A stretch of 20,957 nt of DNA from Burkholderiales bacterium (GTDB taxonomy: Bacteria; Pseudomonadota; Gammaproteobacteria; Burkholderiales; Thiobacillaceae): assembly GCA_005790965.1 (NCBI GenBank), contig SXTL01000091.1, forward strand, positions 1 to 20,957. The letters are read 5' to 3'. The notes under the pieces are model-generated. The model ran no database searches. It was not told the DNA's origin and was given only the letters and a program-made list of their open reading frames with translations. This document shows, piece after piece, positions 1 to 6,798 of this stretch (the stretch's first letter is position 1; the number at the start of each line of letters is the position of its first letter). The position numbers and the translations under genes were made by a program.

Positions 1-462
1 CGGATCCAGCACATAGCGTTGTGGATAGGCCATGTCATGCGGCAGATACGCCGCTTTAACTTTGCCCAGGTTGTAATTGAAGGCGTCAGGAATCTCACTG
101 TTGACGGCCTTGGCGCACTCACCACAGGCCGTACACTGGTTGTTCACATAACGCGGTGACAGAGTCACATTAACGCTGTAGTTACCTGCTGTCCCAGAAA
201 TAGCGGTCACCTCTGCCAGGGTCAGAACCTGAATACGCGGATTCGCCTTCAAACGGCGCAGGTTGATCTCCAGACCACAGGTCGGATGACACATCTTGGG
301 GAAATAGCGGTAAAGCTGGGCCGTACGGCCACCGAGCCAGGGATTCTTCTCCACCAGCACCACCTGCTTACCGGTTTCCGCCGCCTCGAGGGCCGCTGTC
401 ATCCCGGCAATGCCGCCGCCCACGACCAGAATGGTCTGGTTGGTCGCCACGATAGACGTCAT
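1..462 (-). CDS. qmoA: QmoA-like quinone-interacting membrane-bound oxidoreductase subunit A (5' part, runs off window)
   Basis: The 154 residues visible are the N-terminus of an HdrA/QmoA-type flavoprotein; the rest lies beyond position 1. A dinucleotide-binding GGGIAG stands at residues 15-20, followed by an acidic strand end (VLVEKN) and a GG(R) motif. Two cysteines follow at 58 and 62 (CHPTCG), then a C-x2-C-x2-C cluster at 110, 113 and 116, which suggests an iron-sulfur site. The stretch PRYVNNQCTACGEC is typical of QmoA. In known systems QmoABC exchanges electrons between the quinone pool and APS reductase (AprAB), in sulfate reducers and, in the oxidative direction, in sulfur oxidisers. 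The ATG at 460-462 is preceded by GGAG about 8 bases upstream. A generic HdrA remains possible, but the cysteine spacing and short N-terminus favour QmoA. Confidence 0.85.
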   Translation of the reverse strand, partial: MTSIVATNQTILVVGGGIAGMTAALEAAETGKQVVLVEKNPWLGGRTAQLYRYFPKMCHPTCGLEINLRRLKANPRIQVLTLAEVTAISGTAGNYSVNVTLSPRYVNNQCTACGECAKAVNSEIPDAFNYNLGKVKAAYLPHDMAYPQRYVLDP

Positions 463-483
463 GTGTCGTCTCCAATAAAACGA

Positions 484-503
484 AAATTAGCAAAAATTAG
501 CAA
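484..503 (-). repeat. Tandem 10-bp direct repeat in the qmoA leader
   Basis: Two exact copies of TTGCTAATTT (gene-sense strand) lie head to tail, about 20 bases upstream of the qmoA start. Each copy contains TGCTAAT, an extended -10-like element, and the 10-bp period matches one helical turn. It may be a duplicated promoter element or a pair of in-phase binding sites for an activator or repressor of the qmo genes. No protein can be assigned to it. Confidence 0.5.
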
Positions 504-513
504 AACAGCCCCC

Positions 514-540
514 AAAAAAAGGGCGTGCAAGAGCGCGCCA
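514..540 (-). terminator. Rho-independent terminator between the PEPCK-like gene and qmoA
   Basis: On the minus strand GGCG and CGCC (positions 536-539 and 522-525) pair around an inner GC/GC step with a TCTT loop and one A-C mismatch, followed at once by CTTTTTTT. It would end transcripts of the upstream gene and implies that qmoA has its own promoter between here and its start. The stem is short, so termination may be partial. Confidence 0.55.
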
Positions 541-643
541 ATCTTACCTGCAAAGCCCATGCCTCGGGACCACGCCCGCATCGAATGTACTTATATGCAG
601 ATAAAGCCGTCGCAATACCCTGCTGGCCACAGGGCGAAGCCCA

Positions 644-2554
644 TCAGACCAGATTCAGGTCGAGAATGCCTTCCATCTTTTCGGCCGTCTCCGACTTGCC
701 GGTACGGCTGTCGCCCACAATAGCCACGGTCACACTCACCGATTTGGTCTCTTCCCCTAGGCGAGCACGCTTTTCCAAAGCCACTGTTTTGATCAGGGTA
801 ATCAGGTCCTTGGCCAGATGCTCAGGGCCCTGCATCTCAACCGATTCGCGATTCGGGAAACCCGCCCCTGCAATATCAGCATCACTGTTATCCGCCGCCG
901 CGCCGGCCATCAGCTGGCTGTGCGCCACCCCCAGCCGCATCTCACCGCGGGCCACCAAGCGCTCGAACACCTTAATGAAGCGATCCTCGCTGTCCTGGAA
1001 AATGGCATGCAATTCCGGATGCAGGATGACGCCTTGCGGGTCTTGCAACAAGGGGAAGGGATTGGCCCAGTAACTCGACTCGCGGGCCCCACGGAAGGTC
1101 TGCGTACTGCCCGCAGCCACCCGCTCCCCGAGACGGAAATGGGTGATCGCCTCCATGACGGCCATGTCGACATCAACCGTCGAGGCATTCGGGGCCTTGA
1201 GGCGGAAATTATTGGCATACAACAACACATCGAGTTGGTGACCCGTTGCGACCTCGGTATCCGCACTGACCGGAACAATCTGGCGCGCATTAGAGCCGGT
1301 GGCACGGTTGTAGCCCACTTCGCGACCTTGCATCTGCATCTTGGCCCGCTCGGAGAAGCCATCCAGACAAGCAAAAGCGCCCGTCTCGGTACCATAAAAG
1401 ATGGGGCGCATCTGAGCATCTTCCCCGCGTTCGAGACGGATGCGGCCCATGTCGTCGGCCTTGACCCGCATCTCGGCAATGTAGGGGGCGCCCGCGCCGT
1501 CAAAGCGCACCTTGTAGCGCGTGCACCCGCAATGCAGTGGAACCTCTCCAGCGCGAATGGTCAGGACATTGTGCAAAGTCAGGATCGGTTTCTTGCAATA
1601 ACCAAAGTATTTCAGTTCGTCACGGTTAGGCACCAAGCCCACCAAGAGCTGATTCTCGGCGTCCCACCAATAACCCAGATCTTCGTCCGCCGCGTCCGGG
1701 TCGCCAAACAAAAAGATGCCGTCTGGCTTACGGCCCTGGCTGATCTCGTCCACATTGGCAAACGGGAAGAGATTCAACAGACCCGGCTCCATCTCGATGC
1801 AGCCGCGTGACTTGTGGATATAGGCCACGATCAGCCAACTGCCTACGCTCAGCGGAACAGCCACCCAATCATCCGCCCGGAAGTGCTCACAACGGAACGG
1901 ATTATGGTCCAACTCATAGAAAGGCTTGGCCCGCTTGTTAGAAGGCGTCGTGTAATCAACCCCCGTCTGGATGTCTGCCGCAATAGTCAGCGGAACATGC
2001 GACAAGGCCACATAATCCGGTGGCAGATTGAAGTAATGCCCAGAGATCTCGCCCGCCGTGACATTTGGGAAGGCATTCAGCCCCGGGGTGCGCCGCGTCC
2101 CTTCCTCCAAACCCACGCCATCGAGCAGCGCGCGCCGCGTCTCCAGCAAAAGTTCAGACAAACCCCGCGCTTTTTCGGTGACCTTGCCCTTAACGGTGGC
2201 TGAGGTCACCTCACCCTGAGTGACCACCTCATTCTGCAAACGCACCAGCCGTGAATAGGAACGGGTGCGGAAATGATGAAAACCTCCATCAAAGAACAAG
2301 GCCAGCTCGCGGGCTCGATCCAAAGCCTCGCCCTCGATTTTTCCGGCGTTGAGCAACATCAGAAAATCCCGTGCCCGGATCGACTTTACAAAGGAGCTAC
2401 GGTGTTGCCACTCATCGCGATAGCGTTCGTCACGCTGGCCGAGATCGTCGAGATACTCCTGCTTGTAACGCTCCAAAAAACGCGTAAACGGCAGACTCTT
2501 AAGCAACTGGGCGGGCGTAACACAGCCCTCGCGAATTTCGAGAATACTTTCCAT
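644..2554 (-). CDS. Uncharacterised PEPCK/HPr-kinase-like protein with a C-terminal P-loop
   Basis: A soluble 636-residue protein of unknown function with no signal peptide or membrane segment. At its far C-terminus (614-622) is GDSRTGKSE, preceded by hydrophobic strand VTVAIV. This closely resembles the Walker A loop of HPr kinase/phosphorylase (GDSGxGKSE), yet only about 14 residues follow it. Residues roughly 428-550 (GHQLDVLLYANNF, then FRLGERVAAGSTQ and LLQDPQGVILHPELHAIF) resemble, by memory alignment only, the part of ATP-dependent PEP carboxykinase that normally lies after the P-loop. LHCGCTRY at 340-347 may echo the PEPCK HCS element. The fold may therefore be circularly permuted. 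An in-frame ATG at 2614 would lie inside a terminator hairpin; the ATG at 2554 has AGGA 8 bases upstream and is preferred. The gene stands alone upstream of qmoA, so a role in controlling or maturing sulfur-oxidation enzymes is conceivable but unproven. Confidence 0.6.
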   Translation of the reverse strand: MESILEIREGCVTPAQLLKSLPFTRFLERYKQEYLDDLGQRDERYRDEWQHRSSFVKSIRARDFLMLLNAGKIEGEALDRARELALFFDGGFHHFRTRSYSRLVRLQNEVVTQGEVTSATVKGKVTEKARGLSELLLETRRALLDGVGLEEGTRRTPGLNAFPNVTAGEISGHYFNLPPDYVALSHVPLTIAADIQTGVDYTTPSNKRAKPFYELDHNPFRCEHFRADDWVAVPLSVGSWLIVAYIHKSRGCIEMEPGLLNLFPFANVDEISQGRKPDGIFLFGDPDAADEDLGYWWDAENQLLVGLVPNRDELKYFGYCKKPILTLHNVLTIRAGEVPLHCGCTRYKVRFDGAGAPYIAEMRVKADDMGRIRLERGEDAQMRPIFYGTETGAFACLDGFSERAKMQMQGREVGYNRATGSNARQIVPVSADTEVATGHQLDVLLYANNFRLKAPNASTVDVDMAVMEAITHFRLGERVAAGSTQTFRGARESSYWANPFPLLQDPQGVILHPELHAIFQDSEDRFIKVFERLVARGEMRLGVAHSQLMAGAAADNSDADIAGAGFPNRESVEMQGPEHLAKDLITLIKTVALEKRARLGEETKSVSVTVAIVGDSRTGKSETAEKMEGILDLNLV

Positions 2555-2566
2555 AGCAGGATTCCT

Positions 2567-2626
2567 GGCAGTGGCTTGGCCATAAAAAACTGCCGTGCCG
2601 GCATCACCGGTCAAGGCAGTTTATGG
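2567..2626 (-). promoter_or_regulatory. Attenuator-like leader with two mutually exclusive hairpins
   Basis: On the minus strand CCATAAACTGCC (2626-2615) pairs with GGCAGTTT...ATGG (2594-2580), enclosing an inner CCGG/CCGG stem and ending in six Ts; this is a strong terminator. The same GGCAG arm (2594-2590) can instead pair with CTGCC at 2571-2567, with TGGC-CAA-GCCA folding inside. This second hairpin would break the terminator and ends right beside the AGGA ribosome site at 2566-2563. The gene starts at 2554. The arrangement looks like transcriptional or translational attenuation. The terminator part is clear; the switching is inferred. Confidence 0.5.
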
Positions 2627-2638
2627 TTGTAGCCAATC

Positions 2639-2676
2639 AAATAAAAACGCGGTCGATTCTAGCATAGAAATCCGCG
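2639..2676 (-). terminator. Rho-independent terminator after the ppa/phosphodiesterase pair
   Basis: On the minus strand CGCGG (2676-2672) and CCGCG (2652-2648) form the base of a stem, with ATTTCTA and TAGAAT pairing imperfectly inside, followed by TTTTTATTT. It lies 24 bases after the stop of the phosphodiesterase gene, and the hairpin at 2580-2626 follows as a second terminator. Confidence 0.6.
2656..2664 (-). promoter_or_regulatory. Candidate extended -10 promoter for the PEPCK-like gene
   Basis: TGCTAGAAT on the minus strand matches an extended -10 element (TGnTAnAAT); no good -35 is visible. Initiation about 7 bases downstream would give a leader of roughly 95 bases containing the attenuator-like hairpins at 2567-2626. 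The same nine bases occur upstream of the DUF2782 gene at 15914-15922. The element lies inside the preceding terminator's loop, so it may be coincidental. Confidence 0.3.
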
Positions 2677-2699
2677 CCCAATCACCCCAGCCTGCGGAC

Positions 2700-3257
2700 T
2701 CAGGCGTGAATACTGGCCGGGCGCACATTGCACGCCTCACCCGGTTCAGTCGGCACATCGATGGTCAAAAACTGCAGCGTCTCCAGGTCGGCAAGAACAT
2801 AGGTCGGCGGCTTGCCGACCCCGCCCACGGTACCAGGGTTCACCAACCAAGTTTTTCCGCCCCGAATGTTGACCACCTCACGCTGACTCACGCGGTGATC
2901 ATGGCCGCACAACACCACATCGTAATCGCCGGTCAAGGCCATGGCCTCGGCGTAGTGCGGATAGTGCACCATAAACAGGGTGCGACCGGCGAGATGCAGA
3001 ACAGCGTCCTGGCCGTGATAGCGTACGGGGCTATCCGGTTCATGCGCCAGATGCATCATGGCGTAAAGGTCACCGGTATTGTTGCCATGAATGGCATGCA
3101 CAGGCACGCCATACTTCTTCAATACTCGCAGCGTCGTAGGGGCCACGATATCGCCGCAATGCAGAATCGCCTGCGCCCCCCGCGCCACAGCGTCTTCAAC
3201 CGCGTGATCGAGCAAACGGCGGTTGTCATGCGAATCTGAAACGACGCAGATCTTCAT
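2700..3257 (-). CDS. YfcE/MJ0936-type metallophosphoesterase
   Basis: A 185-residue calcineurin-like phosphodiesterase of the compact YfcE/MJ0936 class, expected to hydrolyse phosphodiester bonds with two metal ions in the cytoplasm. All the family's metal ligands are visible: D8 and H10 (SDSHDN), D36 (CGDI), N59 (HGNN), H98 (VHYP), and H119 and H121 (CGHDHR). The length is normal for the family. Its start overlaps the ppa stop by one base (TGATG), so the two are translationally coupled. Two tandem terminators follow it. The physiological substrate cannot be read from the sequence; homologues act in vitro on model diesters. Confidence 0.88.
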   Translation of the reverse strand: MKICVVSDSHDNRRLLDHAVEDAVARGAQAILHCGDIVAPTTLRVLKKYGVPVHAIHGNNTGDLYAMMHLAHEPDSPVRYHGQDAVLHLAGRTLFMVHYPHYAEAMALTGDYDVVLCGHDHRVSQREVVNIRGGKTWLVNPGTVGGVGKPPTYVLADLETLQFLTIDVPTEPGEACNVRPASIHA

Positions 3258-3805
3258 CAGAACATCGGCTTGTCGATAGCCGCGTTATAGCGATCCACTC
3301 CGCCGACAATCTCGGCCCGGGCCTCATCGACACCGGCCCAACCCAACACCTTGACCCACTTACCCATTTCCAGATCCTTGTAATGCTCAAAGAAGTGCGC
3401 AATCTGGTTGAGCATCAGCGCCGGCAAATCCTCAGGGCGGCGGACAGCGCCGTACATGGTGCATAACTTATCGACCGGAACGGCCAATACCTTGCCATCC
3501 ATCCCCGCCTCGTCCTCCATCTTCAATATCCCCACCGGACGGCAACGCACCACCACACCCGTAATTAGCGGGATCGGGGTAATCACCAGGACATCGACCG
3601 GATCACCGTCCTCGGACAGGGTATGCGGGATATAGCCATAATTACACGGGTAATGCATTGCGGTGGACATGAAGCGATCGACAAACATCGCGCCCGTTTC
3701 TTTATCCACCTCGTACTTGATGGGCTCGCCGTGGGCGGGAATTTCGATGATGACATTGATGTCATCGGGCACATTACGGCCGGAGCTAACGCGATCAAGA
3801 TTCAT
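3257..3805 (-). CDS. ppa: Inorganic pyrophosphatase (type I, soluble)
   Basis: This 182-residue protein hydrolyses pyrophosphate to two phosphates in the cytoplasm, pulling biosynthetic reactions forward. It carries the family signature DGDPVDVLV at residues 66-74, whose aspartates bind the catalytic metals. The upstream EIPAHGEPIKYEVDKETG and YPCNYGYIPHT segments are also characteristic. AGAGGT lies about 7 bases before the ATG. A promoter with a perfect TATAAT stands at 3847-3852. In a sulfur oxidiser using APS reductase and ATP sulfurylase, pyrophosphate balance matters, but this is a housekeeping gene and proximity to qmoA need not mean a functional link. Confidence 0.96.
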   Translation of the reverse strand: MNLDRVSSGRNVPDDINVIIEIPAHGEPIKYEVDKETGAMFVDRFMSTAMHYPCNYGYIPHTLSEDGDPVDVLVITPIPLITGVVVRCRPVGILKMEDEAGMDGKVLAVPVDKLCTMYGAVRRPEDLPALMLNQIAHFFEHYKDLEMGKWVKVLGWAGVDEARAEIVGGVDRYNAAIDKPMF

Positions 3806-3846
3806 AAGACCTCTGGTAGGGTTTGTTAAGGGTGACGGTAGACGCG

Positions 3847-3876
3847 ATTATAGAGAGGCGCGGAGGATACGCACAA
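3847..3876 (-). promoter_or_regulatory. Sigma-70-type promoter for ppa
   Basis: On the minus strand TTGTGC (3876-3871) is separated by 18 bases from a perfect TATAAT (3852-3847). The start site would lie about 35 bases before the ppa ATG. The -35 box abuts the T-tract of the rpsT terminator. Confidence 0.6.
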
Positions 3877-3905
3877 AAAACAAAACCCCTCCGCAGAGGG
3901 GTTTT
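3877..3905 (-). terminator. Rho-independent terminator of rpsT
   Basis: A ten-pair perfect stem, AAAACCCCTC (3905-3896) with GAGGGGTTTT (3891-3882), loops over TGCG and is followed by GTTTTTTG on the minus strand. It lies 18 bases after the rpsT stop. The symmetrical A/T flanks could allow some bidirectional use, but no plus-strand gene ends here. Confidence 0.85.
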
Positions 3906-3922
3906 GGTCCGGCCGGAAAAGA

Positions 3923-4186
3923 TTAGGCCATGGCCTTAATGGCAGAAGACAAGCGGCTCTTGTGACGCGCAGCCTTGTTTTTGTGAACAATGCGCTTGTC
4001 GGCCAGACGATCTATGGCTCTCATGGATTCCTGGAAGACGATCGCGGCGGCGGCCTGGTCGCCAGCCTCAATAGCCTTGCGAACCTTCTTCACGGCAGTG
4101 CGGTAGGCCGAGCGTTGAGCCATGTTTTGCAGGCGAATACGGTCTGCCTGACGGGCACGCTTGCGAGCCTGTGCGCTGTTTGCCAT
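3923..4186 (-). CDS. rpsT: 30S ribosomal protein S20
   Basis: An 87-residue, very basic helical protein that binds 16S rRNA in the small subunit. The start MANSAQARKRARQADRIRLQ and the end HKNKAARHKSRLSSAIKAMA are typical of S20, and the length is normal. The frame is open much further upstream, but the ATG at 4184-4186 has AGGAG-like TAGGAGC about 7 bases before it and matches the family start. The gene is monocistronic, between a good promoter (4224-4252) and a strong terminator, and is divergent from murJ, a common proteobacterial arrangement. Confidence 0.97.
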   Translation of the reverse strand: MANSAQARKRARQADRIRLQNMAQRSAYRTAVKKVRKAIEAGDQAAAAIVFQESMRAIDRLADKRIVHKNKAARHKSRLSSAIKAMA

Positions 4187-4223
4187 GGTAAAAGCTCCTA
4201 AAAACTCAAAAAAGAAGTCGGCG

Positions 4224-4252
4224 AGTATATCCCCCCGCGCCATGTTTGACAA
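4224..4252 (-). promoter_or_regulatory. Sigma-70-type promoter for rpsT
   Basis: On the minus strand TTGTCA (4252-4247) and TATACT (4229-4224) are spaced by exactly 17 bases, a near-consensus arrangement fitting a highly expressed ribosomal gene. The -35 box lies in an inverted repeat TTGACAA...TTGTC (4246-4264) that reaches to within 5 bases of the murJ ATG. Confidence 0.7.
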
Positions 4253-4268
4253 GCTAGAATTGTCCCCC

Positions 4269-5807
4269 ATGAACCTGCTTAGCGCCCTTGCCACCGTCAG
4301 CTCGATGACCCTGCTCTCGCGCATCTTGGGATTTGTGCGTGACATGGTCATTGCCCGCGCCTTCGGTGCCGGCGCCATCACCGATGCCTTTTTTGTCGCC
4401 TTCAAGCTACCCAACCTGCTCCGCCGACTCTTTGCTGAGGGCGCGTTTTCGCAAGCCTTTGTGCCGGTACTGGCTGAAATTCGCAACCGGGAAGGGGATT
4501 CCGCCGCCAGGCAAGTCATCCACCGCGTCCATACCTTGCTGTTTCTGATCGTCAGCGCTACCGCCCTGCTTGGCGTCCTTGCCGCACCGCTGATTGTCAT
4601 GCTGTCGGCCCCCGGCTTTAGCGCCGATAGCGAAAAATTCGAGCTGACCGTAGCGATGACCCGCATCGTCTTCCCCTATATCCTGTTCATGTCGCTCACC
4701 GCCCTGGCTGCCGGTGTACTGAACACCTGGAGCCGCTTCATGGTGCCGGCCTTCACCCCGGTGTTACTCAATGTGGCCATGATCCTTGCCGCCACCGTGG
4801 CCGCTCCCTGGTTTGATCCGCCCATCCTGGCGCTGGCCTGGGGCGCCTTCCTGGGGGGGGTGCTGCAACTTTCGCTGCAATATGTGGCGCTAAAAAGACT
4901 GGGCCTTTTACCGCGTTGGGATTTTGCCCCTCGTGACCCCGCCGTGCGCCGCATCCTCAAACTCATGGGTCCAGCCGCCATGGGCGTCTCGGTCGCGCAG
5001 ATCTCCCTGCTTATCAATACGATTTTCGCTTCCTTCCTGATCAGCGGCAGCGTCTCCTGGCTGTATTACGCCGATCGCCTGATGGAGTTTCCGACCGGGA
5101 TGTTGGGTGTCGCCCTCGGCACCATCCTGTTACCGTCGCTCGCCAAACACTATGCCGACGACGATGGCACCGAATTTTCCCGCCTGCTCGACTGGGGCCT
5201 GCGCTTGACCCTGCTGCTAGCCGCGCCCGCCGCCCTGGCTCTGGCCGTCCTCGCCATCCCCTTGATCAGCACCCTATTCCACTACGGGGCCTTCACTGTC
5301 CACGATGTCGAAATGACCCGCCTGGCCCTCACCGCCTACAGCGCCGGCCTGATCGGGCTGATCCTCGTCAAGGTTCTGGCGCCCGGTTTTTATGCCCGAC
5401 AAAACATCAAAACCCCAGTCAAGATCGCAATCCTTACCCTGCTTGCCACCCAGGCCATGAACTTGGCCTTCATCGGCCCGCTGGGCCACGCCGGCCTGGC
5501 CCTGGCCATCGGCCTGGGGGCCTGTCTTAACGCCACCATCTTGTATCGCAAACTGCGCCAACAAAACATTTTCCAACCTCAACCGGGTTGGGCCCTCTAT
5601 TTGCTCCAGCTCACCGCCGCCCTCGCTGCGCTGGGCGGATTTCTCTTTCTGGCCATGGGGGCGGAGGCTGACTGGCTGAAGGCAGGTTTACAAGAACGCC
5701 TTCTCCACCTCGCCTGGCTCATCCCCACGGCGGTGGGCATCTATTTCGCCAGCCTCTGGATCCTGGGTCTGCGCCCCGCCCAATTCCGGCGCAGCGCCAC
5801 GGGCTGA
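4269..5807 (+). CDS. murJ: Lipid II flippase MurJ
   Basis: A 512-residue integral membrane protein of the MVF/MOP superfamily, expected to have about 14 transmembrane helices and to flip lipid II across the inner membrane for peptidoglycan synthesis. The start MNLLSALATVSSMT and the block TDAFFVAFKLPNLLRRLFAEGAFSQ (split here over residues 38-62) are diagnostic. Charged residues known to matter in the E. coli protein (R18, R24, D39, R52) are at identical positions. The frame is open back into rpsT, but the ATG at 4269 matches the family start. No Shine-Dalgarno is visible before it, so initiation may be leaderless or weak. It diverges from rpsT and is followed, after 67 bases, by ribF. Confidence 0.96.
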   Translation: MNLLSALATVSSMTLLSRILGFVRDMVIARAFGAGAITDAFFVAFKLPNLLRRLFAEGAFSQAFVPVLAEIRNREGDSAARQVIHRVHTLLFLIVSATALLGVLAAPLIVMLSAPGFSADSEKFELTVAMTRIVFPYILFMSLTALAAGVLNTWSRFMVPAFTPVLLNVAMILAATVAAPWFDPPILALAWGAFLGGVLQLSLQYVALKRLGLLPRWDFAPRDPAVRRILKLMGPAAMGVSVAQISLLINTIFASFLISGSVSWLYYADRLMEFPTGMLGVALGTILLPSLAKHYADDDGTEFSRLLDWGLRLTLLLAAPAALALAVLAIPLISTLFHYGAFTVHDVEMTRLALTAYSAGLIGLILVKVLAPGFYARQNIKTPVKIAILTLLATQAMNLAFIGPLGHAGLALAIGLGACLNATILYRKLRQQNIFQPQPGWALYLLQLTAALAALGGFLFLAMGAEADWLKAGLQERLLHLAWLIPTAVGIYFASLWILGLRPAQFRRSATG

Positions 5808-5832
5808 CGGAATACGCCCCAACCCGTAGAAT
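5804..5832 (+). promoter_or_regulatory. Candidate promoter for the ribF-ileS-lspA-fkpB-ispH operon
   Basis: CTGACG (5804-5809) overlaps the murJ stop and is followed after 17 bases by TAGAAT (5827-5832). The start site would fall about 35 bases before the ribF ATG. It is the only reasonable sigma-70-like match in the 67-base gap; readthrough from murJ is also possible. Confidence 0.45.
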
Positions 5833-5874
5833 CACGCCTTCCTTGTAGCGTCGCTGTTTGCATAACGCCCGAAC

Positions 5875-6798
5875 ATGATCATTACCCACGGCTGGCCGCA
5901 CGCCGCGCGCCCCAACGCCATCACCATCGGCAACTTCGACGGCGTCCACCTTGGCCATCAAGCCATGCTGGCCCGCCTGACTGCGCGCGCCGTAGCGCTG
6001 GGTGCTCAACCCACCGTGCTGACCTTCGAGCCGCACCCGCGTGAAGTCTTTAGCCCTGCCCACGCGCCAACCCGCTTGAGTTCGATGCGGGAAAAACTCG
6101 AGCGCTTGCGCGAACTCGGCGTTGGCCATGTCCATGTCTGTCATTTCGACCGCGCCTTTGCCGCCCTGACCCCGGAAGCCTTCATCCAGCGCATCCTGGT
6201 CGATGGTCTCAAGGCGCGCTATGTCCTGGTCGGTGACGACTTCCGCTTTGGCGCCAAGCGAGCCGGTGACATCGCCCTGCTCACAGCGGCCGGACAACAG
6301 CAGGGTTTTAGCGCCGAATCCTTACCCACCGTGGAGGCTGCCGGACAACGCGCATCAAGCACCGCCGTGCGCACAGCACTCGCCAAGGGTGACATGGCGA
6401 CCGCCGCCCAGCTGCTTGGTCATCCCTACACCATTTCGGGCCGCGTCGTTGACGGCGACAAGCTCGGCCGAACTATTGGCTACCCGACCGCCAATGTCCA
6501 ACTCAAGCACAACCGTCCGCCGGTGAGTGGCATCTTTGCAGTGCGCGTGCAGGGTCTCAACCAGCCAAACTGGCCCGGCGTCGCCAGCCTTGGCACCCGT
6601 CCCACGGTACACGCCAACGGTCGCCCGACACTCGAAGTCCACCTCTTCAATTTCAACCAATCGATCTACCGCGCCCACCTGCGCGTCGAGTTCCTGCACA
6701 AGCTGCGTGACGAACAAAAATTCGCAAGCCTCGACGCCCTCATCGCCCAAATCGGCCGCGATGCCGATACAGCGCGCACCCTGCTAAATGTCGGATAA
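5875..6798 (+). CDS. ribF: Bifunctional riboflavin kinase / FMN adenylyltransferase
   Basis: A 307-residue enzyme that phosphorylates riboflavin to FMN and then adenylates FMN to FAD. The N-terminal nucleotidyltransferase domain (about 1-180) shows ITIGNFDGVHLGHQ (residues 17-30), VGDDFRFGAKRAGD (119-132) and SSTAVRTAL (161-169). The C-terminal kinase domain (about 185-305) shows GRTIGYPTAN (198-207). Length and domain order are standard. The ribosome site is weak. The last 11 bases overlap the upstream ATG of ileS. It heads a compact operon, and ribF-ileS-lspA order is widespread in proteobacteria. Confidence 0.97.
   Translation: MIITHGWPHAARPNAITIGNFDGVHLGHQAMLARLTARAVALGAQPTVLTFEPHPREVFSPAHAPTRLSSMREKLERLRELGVGHVHVCHFDRAFAALTPEAFIQRILVDGLKARYVLVGDDFRFGAKRAGDIALLTAAGQQQGFSAESLPTVEAAGQRASSTAVRTALAKGDMATAAQLLGHPYTISGRVVDGDKLGRTIGYPTANVQLKHNRPPVSGIFAVRVQGLNQPNWPGVASLGTRPTVHANGRPTLEVHLFNFNQSIYRAHLRVEFLHKLRDEQKFASLDALIAQIGRDADTARTLLNVG

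Noticed and set aside
575..615. Possible promoter TTGCGA ... TATAAG between the PEPCK-like gene and qmoA
   Set aside because: The spacing is only 14 bases, and transcripts would meet the terminator at 514-540 before qmoA.
818..1810. Long plus-strand open frame of 330 codons opposite the PEPCK-like gene
   Set aside because: It mirrors the real minus-strand gene, shows no domain or ribosome site, and its composition is that of an antisense frame in G+C-rich DNA.
2555..2614. Upstream ATG at 2614 for the PEPCK-like gene
   Set aside because: It lies within the terminator stem, and the ATG at 2554 has a proper AGGA site at good spacing.
4161..4268. N-terminal extension of murJ back into rpsT
   Set aside because: Known MurJ proteins begin at MNLL; the extension would overlap rpsT and its promoter and has no ribosome site.
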